A stretch of 64,000 nucleotides of DNA from Gymnothorax reevesii. Taxonomy: Eukaryota > Chordata > Actinopteri > Anguilliformes > Muraenidae. The DNA is taken from contig CM056587.1 in assembly GCA_029721435.1 (NCBI GenBank), forward strand, positions 14,789,667 to 14,853,666, written 5' to 3'. The notes beneath the pieces are model-generated. The model was not told the DNA's origin and did not search any database. It saw only the letters and a program-made list of their open reading frames with translations. This document shows, piece after piece, positions 60,801 through 64,000 of the stretch; position 1 is the first letter of the stretch; every line of letters begins with the position of its first letter. The position numbers were made by a program, and so were the translations under genes.

Positions 60801-62254
60801 GAATCGGAGATTGTTGAATTGGAGTTTGATTTTATAGGAGTTTGACTTGGAAATTAAGCATGTGAAGGGTACAGACAATGTAATTGCTGATTGCTTATCC
60901 CGTGTTTGAATATGTATATATATCCCGTGTTTGAATGTGTATGATATGTATATATAGACAAGTGTTCACTTTACCATTTTGTATTGAAAAGAAAAATTTT
61001 GCCCATGAGTCAAAATTTTTCCCTTTTGGAATGGAGGTGTAATGTGAATATAGGCCAGTAGATGGCAGTGTTTACCTTTTTTTGTTAAGCTCAGACTGCA
61101 GTCATGTTTAGACATGTCCTGGACATGTCTGGGGCAAGTCTCAGAAAAGTAAAAAAAAGAGGTCTAAATGTGGGTGGGGTCTGCAAAAGAGTATATAAGG
61201 AATAGAATTGAGACATTAGAGGAGTAGTAGGAGAAATTGCAAGAAGATGACCAGACCTGCCATTCTGTTTAAGACCTGTGACGTTTCTTTTGTGGATTTC
61301 TTTGCCTGTGTTTGAGCATTTTCTTCATCCAGGACATCACCAAGCCACCCCACAAAAAGGGACTGTAATTATTTCTGTTTTTTCTTATTTATCAATCTTG
61401 GTCTTTAGTTGTAGGTTGTTATTAGTCTTTGTCTTTGTTAAAAATTAAATGTGTTTTAGTTGTTAAAACTGTGTTTGTCATCCCTTGCTGTTGCTGTTGT
61501 GTTATAAATGTAATAACAAATTGGGGCCATAACACAAGGAACAGGATGATTCTGAGCACAGTTTCTGTCTGTATCCTGCAGGTGAACACGGCGGTGATCT
61601 GGGTGGTAACGGACTCTGCACGCCCCGTTCCGGGATGGGTCACCGCTCTGGCCGTGTTGGCCGGGCTGCTGCTGCTTGCACTGCTGATCTTCATCATGTA
61701 CAAGGTGAGCTCATCTTCATCACCGGCTTCATGTACACGGTGAGCTCATCTTCATCACCGCCTTCATGTACACGGTGAGCTCATCTTCATCACCGCCTTC
61801 ATGTACACGGTGAGCTCTTCAGCTCTGGGGCGTTACCTGGGGAGGGCAGTAACTCACATGTCTGTGTCCCTTTGATGTTCCATCCGCAGCTCTGTGCAGA
61901 AGCTCTGTGGCTTATTTCATCTCACCGTGTATGAAGTAGTTAATTTGGCATAAATTGATACAAAATGGAGGATTCAAAGCTGACTTGATCATTCTTGACT
62001 TGGCAGGACAACATGATGACAAAGGGCACAACTATTTTCTGACAGTGCAGTGCACAGCGACAGGGCGGAATACCACTCATTTGCCTACGAGCTGTGTTGG
62101 CTCCACCCTCTGACCTGTCACTCTTATGTTTCCTTCCAACCCCCCTCCCCCTCAGATGGGTTTTTTCAAGCGCGTTCGACCCCCCCAGGAGGACTCCATA
62201 GAGAAGGAGAGGCTACAGCCAAGTGACTGTGGAGATGGGGTAACAGAGTCCTGA
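28298..62254 (+). CDS. itgav: Integrin alpha-V, thirty coding exons, complete
   Basis: Alpha subunit of RGD-binding integrins (vitronectin, fibronectin and latent TGF-beta receptors); type I membrane protein pairing with beta1/3/5/6/8. Exons: 28298-28458, 28800-28927, 32704-32795, 33072-33186, 34851-34912, 35083-35128, 36230-36352, 37237-37281, 37606-37649, 37744-37800, 39388-39440, 40861-41066, 41260-41448, 42758-42803, 43748-43861, 44707-44762, 45273-45427, 47540-47677, 48267-48334, 48662-48812, 50541-50633, 50923-51002, 51140-51220, 52810-52915, 53712-53870, 54097-54222, 54664-54777, 54866-54973, 61582-61704, 62156-62254. The total is 3138 nt, 1045 residues (human 1048), with all phases consistent. 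An in-frame TAG at 28268 lies upstream of the ATG. The tail [12 protein letters not shown] identifies alpha-V rather than alpha-5 or alpha-8. A 6-kb retrotransposon sits in intron 28. Confidence 0.96.
29407..29610. mobile_element. hAT-type MITE with exact 8-bp target duplication, itgav intron 2
   Basis: The left end CAGGGCTATTCAACATTA and the inverted right end CAGAGATATTCAACATTA match at 16 of 18 bases. The rest of the arms also pair (gcaggctttaattccaac with its complement). The 8-bp CCCTAAGG is present on both sides (29399-29406 and 29611-29618). This is a hallmark of hAT transposition. No coding capacity. Confidence 0.88.
31620..32690. repeat. ~27-bp minisatellite in itgav intron 2
   Basis: About 40 degenerate copies of 'attactgcagtctcagtctc' and a following 't(c/a)tta(g)'. 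The array ends roughly 40 bp before exon 3. Confidence 0.9.
33939..34545. repeat. 146-bp minisatellite, about four copies, itgav intron 4
   Basis: Copies start at 33939, 34085, 34231 and 34377, with 'gtccaggtcagtactcggca'-type openings. Each ends in TTTGACCTTTGACCTTAG-like sequence, best kept in copies 2 and 4. Confidence 0.9.
36490..36620 (+). mobile_element. Tc1-type terminal repeat fragment in itgav intron 7
   Basis: 'aacccaattccaaaaaggtt' followed by 'ggtacaatg' resembles the terminal repeat of the same family as the 49.1-kb copy. The sequence beyond about 36620 to 37030 contains only weak further similarity. Confidence 0.4.
39040..39320. repeat. Degenerate ~58-bp tandem repeat, itgav intron 10
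   Basis: Repeated 'atgtgacagtcaNtcacac' and 'agcagggtccatctNtgtgt' blocks, about four to five copies. It lies just upstream of exon 11. Confidence 0.7.
40205..40840. repeat. 32-bp minisatellite, about 20 copies, itgav intron 11
   Basis: The unit includes 'agagtggtaggcgtgtggtg' and 'tatgggcatatt'. Variants alternate 'tgagcatatt', 'tggatatatt' and 'tgggcatatt'. It ends about 20 bp before exon 12. Confidence 0.93.
42005..42200. repeat. 20-bp minisatellite with repeated GTGAGT, itgav intron 13
   Basis: About nine copies of 'gcatgcattaacgtgagtg'. Each copy carries ACGTGAGT or CTGTGAGT, which resembles a splice donor. Confidence 0.9.
43196..43712. repeat. Purine-rich (GA) tract, itgav intron 14
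   Basis: More than 500 bp of almost only G and A on the plus strand ('gagagatggagggatgg' type). It ends about 35 bp before exon 15. Confidence 0.88.
43748..48334 (+). CDS. itgav: itgav exons 15-19: thigh domain
   Basis: The reading starts at [25 protein letters not shown] and continues through [40 protein letters not shown] and [17 protein letters not shown]. This is the immunoglobulin-like thigh module with its paired cysteines. The exons are separated by purine-rich tracts at about 43.2-43.7 and 44.8-45.1 kb and by a fold-back element at 45495-45653. The exon 16 to 17 junction (phase 1) is less conserved than the rest, but it keeps frame and both splice sites are canonical. Confidence 0.92.
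44795..45140. repeat. Purine-rich (GA) tract, itgav intron 16
   Basis: G/A-rich with units such as 'ggaggtgacaggagagagga'. It starts about 30 bp after exon 16. Confidence 0.85.
45495..45653. mobile_element. Fold-back element next to itgav exon 17
   Basis: A perfect 19-bp inverted pair, agcacatgcaaaatctttt (45515-45533) and its complement (45615-45633). The outer arms 'actaagac' are imperfectly matched. It lies 70 bp after the exon 17 donor. Confidence 0.75.
46000..47530. other. itgav intron 17: no gene recognised
   Basis: Mostly AT-rich intronic sequence. Nothing repetitive or coding was recognised beyond the fold-back element at 45.5 kb. Confidence 0.5.
48662..52915 (+). CDS. itgav: itgav exons 20-24: calf-1 domain
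   Basis: The reading includes [90 protein letters not shown] and the bridge to [12 protein letters not shown]. This is highly alpha-V-like. The exon 20 acceptor (TAATGAG at 48655-48661) has a poor pyrimidine tract, because a short tandem repeat fills the region before it. The exon 24 donor, ATGAG/GTCAGA at 52911-52920, opens directly into a minisatellite of similar sequence. Confidence 0.93.
49055..49735 (+). mobile_element. Tc1-type transposon fragment in itgav intron 20
   Basis: A TIR-like start 'cgaaaaaagtagggacag' (49115-49132) and internal blocks such as 'gaagccatatcacaaaaacg', 'cagaaacgctccca' and 'ggcttgagctcacctg' follow another common fish Tc1-type element. The reading frame is destroyed. 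Only the 5' half appears to be present. Confidence 0.55.
49776..50160. repeat. ~137-bp tandem repeat, nearly three copies, itgav intron 20
   Basis: 'cagttacaggctcctaattt', 'catgcatctcataaag' and 'cctattctttcaaggtcac' recur in order. Copies are moderately diverged. Confidence 0.8.
51230..52165. repeat. ~57-bp minisatellite, interrupted by the hAT-like element
   Basis: 'gtgctatgaatgttgtggac' and '(c)tctgctgttagaccattcc' blocks occur before 51411 and again from 51970 to about 52165. Confidence 0.7.
51412..51969. mobile_element. hAT-like non-autonomous element with ~48-bp terminal inverted repeats, itgav intron 23
   Basis: The left end CAGTGACGGCGCCAGAACTG and the inverted right end CAGTGGCGGCACCAGAACTG pair, and pairing continues to 'acagaacatcccttt' about 48 bases in. 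The flanking octamers (51404-51411 and 51970-51977) do not match cleanly. The element interrupts a roughly 57-bp minisatellite that continues on both sides. Confidence 0.8.
52911..53180. repeat. itgav: ~58-bp minisatellite seeded at the exon 24 donor of itgav
   Basis: Units with 'gtttgaggtcagagccc' and 'attatNccacagt', four to five copies. The first unit includes the end of exon 24 (TATATGAG/GTCAGAGCCC). Confidence 0.8.
53190..53610 (+). mobile_element. Interspersed repeat, 'GTCAAGTCAAGTCACATTTATTTATAT' family, itgav intron 24
   Basis: Starts with 'gtcaagtcaagtcacattta', then 'aagtgctttacag' and an A-rich middle. It ends with 'aatggaagattattccagag' and 'actgggggcaac'. It is a common fish repeat that I recognise but cannot place in a class. 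Confidence 0.6.
53712..54973 (+). CDS. itgav: itgav exons 25-28: calf-2 domain with heavy/light chain cleavage region
   Basis: Exon 25 encodes [20 protein letters not shown] and the INPLNVL strand. Exon 26 encodes a basic linker with RLHRR (about residues 880-884), at the place where vertebrate alpha-V is cut by furin-type proteases into heavy and light chains. RLHR fits the minimal RXXR rule. Exon 27 carries [20 protein letters not shown]. It continues [11 protein letters not shown] where mammals have a tryptophan-containing LLWTETF-type strand, a local divergence. Exon 28 ends at LPSNSTQ, just before the intron with the retrotransposon. Confidence 0.93.
54240..54480. repeat. ~50-bp tandem repeat, itgav intron 26
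   Basis: 'ccattatccaatgaaaaccc' and 'tgattatatggatcc' recur about five times with divergence. It starts directly at the exon 26 donor region. Confidence 0.75.
54490..54660. repeat. ~42-bp tandem repeat, itgav intron 26
   Basis: 'catgtttctgtgtacatgat' and 'gtcatggtgtacNtg' recur about four times, running up to the exon 27 acceptor. Confidence 0.75.
55015..55503. repeat. ~27-bp minisatellite that received the retrotransposon
   Basis: 'gatggaacaggactgctctg' type units, about 15 degenerate copies. The array resumes after the 3' LTR as 'ggaacaggatgattctgag' (61538-61556). Confidence 0.8.
55504..56000 (+). repeat. 5' long terminal repeat (497 bp)
   Basis: Begins TGTAATGT and ends CATAACA, giving short imperfect inverted ends (TGTWATG). 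A TATATAA box at 55658-55664 probably drives element transcription. My base-by-base reading finds no difference from the 3' LTR, including the 7-T and 8-A runs. The LTR inserted into a roughly 27-bp minisatellite of intron 28. Confidence 0.93.
56004..56021 (+). other. Primer binding site matching the 3' end of tRNA-Pro
   Basis: TGGGGGCTCGTCCGGGAT lies three bases after the 5' LTR. It is the 18-base tRNA-Pro type site also used by gammaretroviruses, and it primes minus-strand DNA synthesis. Confidence 0.9.
56081..57901 (+). CDS. gag: Retrotransposon Gag with SCAN-like capsid, zinc knuckle and protease
   Basis: 606 codons. Residues about 88-175 are a very charged E/K/R-rich coiled coil. Residues about 190-350 form the capsid. 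Its second half (from [20 protein letters not shown], about 260-350) resembles the vertebrate SCAN domain. A CCHC zinc knuckle is at C408, C411, H416 and C421. The aspartic protease motif DTGA is at 500-503, followed by a hydrophobic core and [12 protein letters not shown]. The final 27 or so residues after that point look out of frame, and the pol frame overlaps here. The translation start shown uses the first ATG of the frame; an ATG at 56114 (MDDFLASPT) may be the real one. It functions in particle assembly and processing. Confidence 0.9.
   Translation: MNFPRYILTTAMDDFLASPTVGVLKSFKKTELLEICRQLELTEVKPAMRKARLAREIVEYYIDENVFAPGDLEQFPVENPNIEMELKLKMLEIEREEREKEREEKEKQREFEREEKEKQRQFELEKLAREEKQREFEREKEERAERERQRQRDFELEKFDREERLQMEQLKIKIEAKSKFCASQEVKLVPPFSEKDVDNYFQCFEKVAKSCQWPKEHWPLMLQTVLKGKAQQAYSALSADDSSDYEVVKNVILRAYELVPEAYRQKFRGLKKSENQTYVEFANEKQVCFERWCTSMEVKDDFNSLKEMVLVEEFKNCVKDDVKTYLNEKQALNLQSAAKFADEYVLTHKSKFQSSSNNKWSQFQKKGYGDTQDSSPKDKDKSGDGAQKSSNRSDRSVKADSDKSGLVCSYCKKSGHVTTNCWFLKAKKEKEKDTKPNAFVKTRLETPEVDNQSAKLPASCGAKKPNTADFVREEFLPFVSEGFVALNEHTTPVPIYILRDTGASQSLLLMDSLELRDETASGDFILVQGIEGRTVSVPLRSIFLKSDLVTGQVKVGLMSSLPIKGVSLLLGNDLAGGKVVPALYILLHSRALKMGMRAHLCILLAQ
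57898..60837 (+). CDS. pol: Retrotransposon Pol: integrase, then reverse transcriptase and RNase H; ends at an in-frame TAG
   Basis: The frame is open from 57799 and overlaps gag by about 100 bp in the -1 frame. Residue numbers count from 57898. The zinc-binding module comes first ([27 protein letters not shown]), then the DDE core ([31 protein letters not shown]). Next is a GPY/F-type module ([13 protein letters not shown]). Reverse transcriptase follows, with [12 protein letters not shown] and YIDDL at 736-740. RNase H has [26 protein letters not shown] and YTDHNPL. TAG at 60835-60837 interrupts the RNase H end. The same frame continues with [20 protein letters not shown] to TGA at 60907-60909, so the stop is a point lesion. 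First in-frame ATG: 57910. Confidence 0.92.
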   Translation: MTRAMAKKAKEDDVVVPSSTLNSQDSGGSPHESDWPTMVSPFEDLSDTFISSLFSQPDGSGDSDVSGDLSLSRKRLIEEQTNDPEIGVLKRRALPDKEIDAVPVGYYLKDGVLMRKWRPPDIPANADWAVVRQIVVPKVYRNEILTMAHSLPLGGHLGVNKTVDKIMKHFFWPGLRKDVSNFCKTCHTCQVVGKHQLDPPVAPLQPIPAFGEPFSRVIVDCVGPLPKTRSGNQYLLTIMCASTRFPEAIPLRNIKATAISKALIKFFTLFGLPREIQSDQGSNFTSRLFQQVVYELGAKQILSSAYHPESQGALERFHSTLKTMMRTYCYDHEKDWDEGVHLLLFAAREAVQESTGFSPFELVFGHEVRGPLLLLSEQWQEEEPHISLLDYVSKFKERLRAACDLAKENLKSSQGKMKTWYDHKARSREFKPGDKVLVLFPLQSNPLQARFHGPYEILTKLNDLNYIVKTPDRRKPKQLCHINMLKPYHDRNARVAAVTSDSPIVETCEDEGEFQDGEPRIKAEVLSCKLSNTEVLQNLDVKLQHLEPSQRDQFERLIKKYEDLFPDVPKRVTIASHDVDVGDAKPIKQHPYRMNPEKRKIAEKEVEYMLKHDFIRPSNSDWSSPCVLVPKPDGSTRFCTDYRKVNAVTRTDVFPIPRIDDCIDSVGQAKFLTKIDLLKGYWCVPLTERAKSISAFATPSGLYQYKVLPFGMKNAPATFQRIIQSTIAGLPHTGAYIDDLITWSDSWEEHLKDVETLFQRLTQANLTVNLNKSDFGCATVTYLGYVIGQGKVAPINAKVQAIMDFPVPDNKKALRRFLGMIGYYRKFCKNFAEIALSLTNQLKKGIKFTWDDACQRAFDRLKSLLCHFPVLKSPDFNKPFSIAVDASDQACGSVLLQRSDSDDIEHPVAYFSRKFNRHQRNYSTIEKELLALVLSLQHFEVYVCTGQKPMIVYTDHNPLMFLSKMKNKNRRLLNWSLIL
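60838..60909 (+). pseudogene. C-terminal end of Pol RNase H, cut off by the TAG
   Basis: In frame with pol, this reads [20 protein letters not shown] plus SRV and TGA. It is the standard end of Ty3/Gypsy RNase H, with the conserved (H)VKGxxNxxADxLSR pattern. A single base change at the preceding codon explains the interruption. Confidence 0.85.
61024..61037 (+). other. Candidate polypurine tract before the 3' LTR
   Basis: Purine-dominated bases (ggaatggagg at 61028-61037) lie directly before the 3' LTR, where plus-strand priming should occur. The tract is short and has one T, so it is a weak match. Confidence 0.5.
61038..61534 (+). repeat. 3' long terminal repeat (497 bp)
   Basis: Same length as the 5' LTR and, by eye, the same sequence. 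It is followed by the duplication 'caag' (61535-61538) and the resumed minisatellite (gaacaggatga). It ends 47 bp before itgav exon 29. Confidence 0.93.
61582..62254 (+). CDS. itgav: itgav exons 29-30: transmembrane helix and GFFKR cytoplasmic tail
   Basis: Exon 29 encodes a juxtamembrane strand, [20 protein letters not shown] and the end of the helix (LIFIMYK). Exon 30 encodes MGFFKR (residues 1014-1019), the clasp with the beta tail, then [16 protein letters not shown] and the stop at 62252-62254. Exon 29 starts 47 bp after the end of the retrotransposon's 3' LTR. Its donor at 61705 is followed by three more GTGAGCTC copies in a 35-bp tandem repeat. Confidence 0.95.
61705..61822 (+). repeat. 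itgav: 35-bp tandem repeat of the itgav exon 29 donor
   Basis: Copies start at 61705, 61740 and 61775, each opening GTGAGCTCATCTTCATCACC and ending 'ttcatgtacacg'. A fourth donor-like GTGAGCTC is at 61810. The unit matches the end of exon 29 (atcttcatcatgtacaag). Confidence 0.93.
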
Positions 62255-63840
62255 GGACGGGGCTCCAAGCCCCCACCCATCAATCTGACAGACTATGTGT
62301 GTCAGAACTATTCATACCAATCGGACCTACCCAGGGAAGGAAATTATGGAGCACCAAGGGAAAATAAATGTCCTCACAGTTCTTTATATGCCCCTGAAAT
62401 TGCAAGGCAGGCAGAAAAAATGGAGCAATTTCTCATGTTGACCGATATTCTAAAATGATTTGCTTACAAAAAAAAATTGTGAAACATCGCACTTCTTGCC
62501 AAAACTATTAGAAACAAAGTTGTTGAAAAACACCTTTTGCTTCATAGGTACTAAGGGATGTTTCCGAGTGCGTATTTCACCTCCTTGTTAAATTCTGTCT
62601 TTTAAAAGCTATTCGTCATTTGTCCCCAGTCCTTTCATTAAAATGCAGGATCAGTGGCATTCGGAATTGCCCCCAGTGAAAAGTTTCATGAATGCTATCA
62701 GCATTGGCATTGATGCTATTCAGCATAAATGATGTAAACCATGCCAGAGGGTTAACATAGTGTTGGTAGTGTTTAGCATAATTCATTTAAATCACACCTA
62801 GTGGTTGACATAGGAGAAGGTAACGTTTCATCTAGGATCCACTGTTGAACCCTACACTATGCTAGGCAAAGCTCTGAAAGCTCATTGTAATTTCATGGGC
62901 ATTTAAATTTTAATTGAGGGCTGAAATGCACTGATTATGTCCAATTGCTGGATTGTTTTACCACAGCAAGCACATCACTAACAGACATCACTCCATGGCA
63001 TATTTTTATAGAAGCTTTTTTCACTTTACATTCTAACTTTGTTTCTGAGTGCTTGCCTCTGAAGTCAAAAGTTTCCGAATAATTATACAAGTAGCTAGTA
63101 TTTCGTAATGGTATATCAGCCTGTAAAATGGTACTATCACACATCTTATTAAATTAGCGTTCATTCACAATTTAACTTACCAAGTTATTTTATGTTCGTG
63201 GCATTTCCATAGACTGAAGTGACAGGTTTTATTGCTTTGGAGTGTAGCACATTAAATTTGGTGACGTTAATTGTAGAAAAAATGTTTTGGGATTGAATTT
63301 TTGCAACGCATACAGTGTATTTACAAAGAGCTCAGTTGGAAGTATTTGTCTTCCGATAACCTGTACCACACATTTTCCTATAGCTTATTTTGGTTCCATG
63401 GCATTAAATCAATCCCAGTTGTTTCTCAATGGCTCAGTCATATTTCCTGCTCAGATCAATATGAATTCTTTGTCGAAAAATGTCACTATGAACTCACCAG
63501 ATGTAGCTGGAATGCTCACTGTTACCCATATTGGGTACATTTTTGGTTTAAATCTGCCATCCTTTGGTCGTAATCTGTAATACAGGCAGTTTCAAAAATC
63601 AGAATTATGGAGTTGGTTAGATAACTGCATAGTAAAACCCAGAACCCTCTCACTTCTTGAATATGAGGTAAATGGAGCAAAGTAAAGTCAGAAAGTACTG
63701 AAGCAGGACTGAATAAGCTGTTCCAGGTTTTACACTGGGCATGGTCAAGATAACAGCTCAGTCATCCTGCTTTCTGAAATTATCCTAGTTCCTCCATGAA
63801 ATAATCCTTCTCCTTCAATAAACTCAGCAGTGTTTTGTTT
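62255..63840 (+). other. itgav: Probable itgav 3'UTR
   Basis: There is no other gene-like sequence here. AATAAA occurs at 62363-62368 and again at 63817-63822. The second is followed by a GT/T-rich stretch typical of a cleavage site, so a 3'UTR of about 1.6 kb is plausible. Alpha-V genes generally have long 3'UTRs. The use of either site is inferred. Sequence from 63840 to the window end shows nothing I recognise. Confidence 0.5.
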
Positions 63841-64000
63841 ATTCTCGACTAATATGGGGTTTTATTCCTGCTAAAACACTGGTAAAAAAAAAAGATTTTA
63901 CTTTCATTAGCTCAGATTTGAAGTTTCACGATGCCATTTAGAAAGCATTTAACTTTAAAATGTGCATCTGACAGTGTTTCAGTTTCACCTGAATTTAGTT

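Larger units (their letters stand above)
55504..61534 (+). mobile_element. Gmr1-type Ty3/Gypsy LTR retrotransposon, full length, in itgav intron 28
   Basis: A complete element of 6031 bp: 5' LTR 55504-56000, tRNA-Pro type primer site 56004-56021, gag-protease frame 56081-57901, pol frame (about 57799-60909), 3' LTR 61038-61534. The flanking 4-bp duplication is 'caag' (55500-55503 and 61535-61538). The pol order is zinc-binding/integrase, then RT, then RNase H. This is the copia-like order known from Gmr1-group Ty3/Gypsy elements of deuterostomes. There is no room for an env gene (128 bp between pol and the LTR). By eye the LTRs are identical, so the insertion is young, yet the coding region is broken twice. 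It lies in the same direction as itgav. Confidence 0.95.

Noticed and set aside
55504..61534. Endogenous retrovirus (suggested by the tRNA-Pro primer site)
   Set aside because: There is no env, the integrase precedes RT, and RT/RNase H motifs are of Ty3/Gypsy type.
28298..62254. Integrin alpha-5 or alpha-8 as the identity of the integrin gene
   Set aside because: The [12 protein letters not shown] tail, [15 protein letters not shown] and AAYFG segments fit alpha-V better, although some propeller residues resemble alpha-5.

Overview
The window is teleost fish nuclear DNA. It has intron-rich vertebrate genes with GT-AG splice sites, several Tc1-type transposons, tRNA-derived SINEs, fold-back MITEs and very many minisatellites. 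I cannot name the species. Three protein-coding genes were assembled exon by exon. Splice phases agree at every junction, and the assembled lengths fit the families.

Gene layout: (1) 478-6853, minus strand: the 5' part of dnajc10 (ERdj5, ER-lumen J-protein and disulfide reductase), ten coding exons giving 362 residues, with the rest beyond the left edge. (2) 12500-20618, plus strand: nup35 (nucleoporin Nup35/Nup53), nine coding exons, 312 residues. (3) 28298-62254, plus strand: itgav (integrin alpha-V), thirty coding exons, 1045 residues, ending in the alpha-V type GFFKR tail. dnajc10 and nup35 are divergent, about 5.6 kb apart. nup35 and itgav are in tandem, about 7.7 kb apart.

Mobile DNA: the main item is a complete Ty3/Gypsy LTR retrotransposon at 55504-61534, in sense orientation inside itgav intron 28. 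Its two 497-bp LTRs look identical, it has a tRNA-Pro type primer site and 4-bp target duplications. Its pol order is integrase before reverse transcriptase, the Gmr1-type order, and its capsid region is SCAN-like. The young copy carries a gag/pol frame break and a TAG inside RNase H. Other elements are a Tc1 copy (9291-10794) nested in an older Tc1 remnant, Tc1 fossils at about 26.4-27.5 kb and 49.1-49.7 kb, a hAT-type MITE with an exact 8-bp duplication (29407-29610), a longer hAT-like element (51412-51969), several other fold-backs and SINE-like repeats.

The most unusual local pattern is minisatellites that run across or directly against splice junctions: the dnajc10 exon at 4463-4594, nup35 intron 7, and the itgav exon 24 and exon 29 donors. 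They multiply splice-site-like sequence next to the real site. Other arrays repeat transcription-factor-like motifs: CRE-like motifs at 15.2-16.5 kb, and nuclear-receptor DR1 and extended half-sites at 33.9-34.5 kb. I found no CRISPR array, no rRNA gene, no convincing functional tRNA gene and no bacterial or viral host genes.
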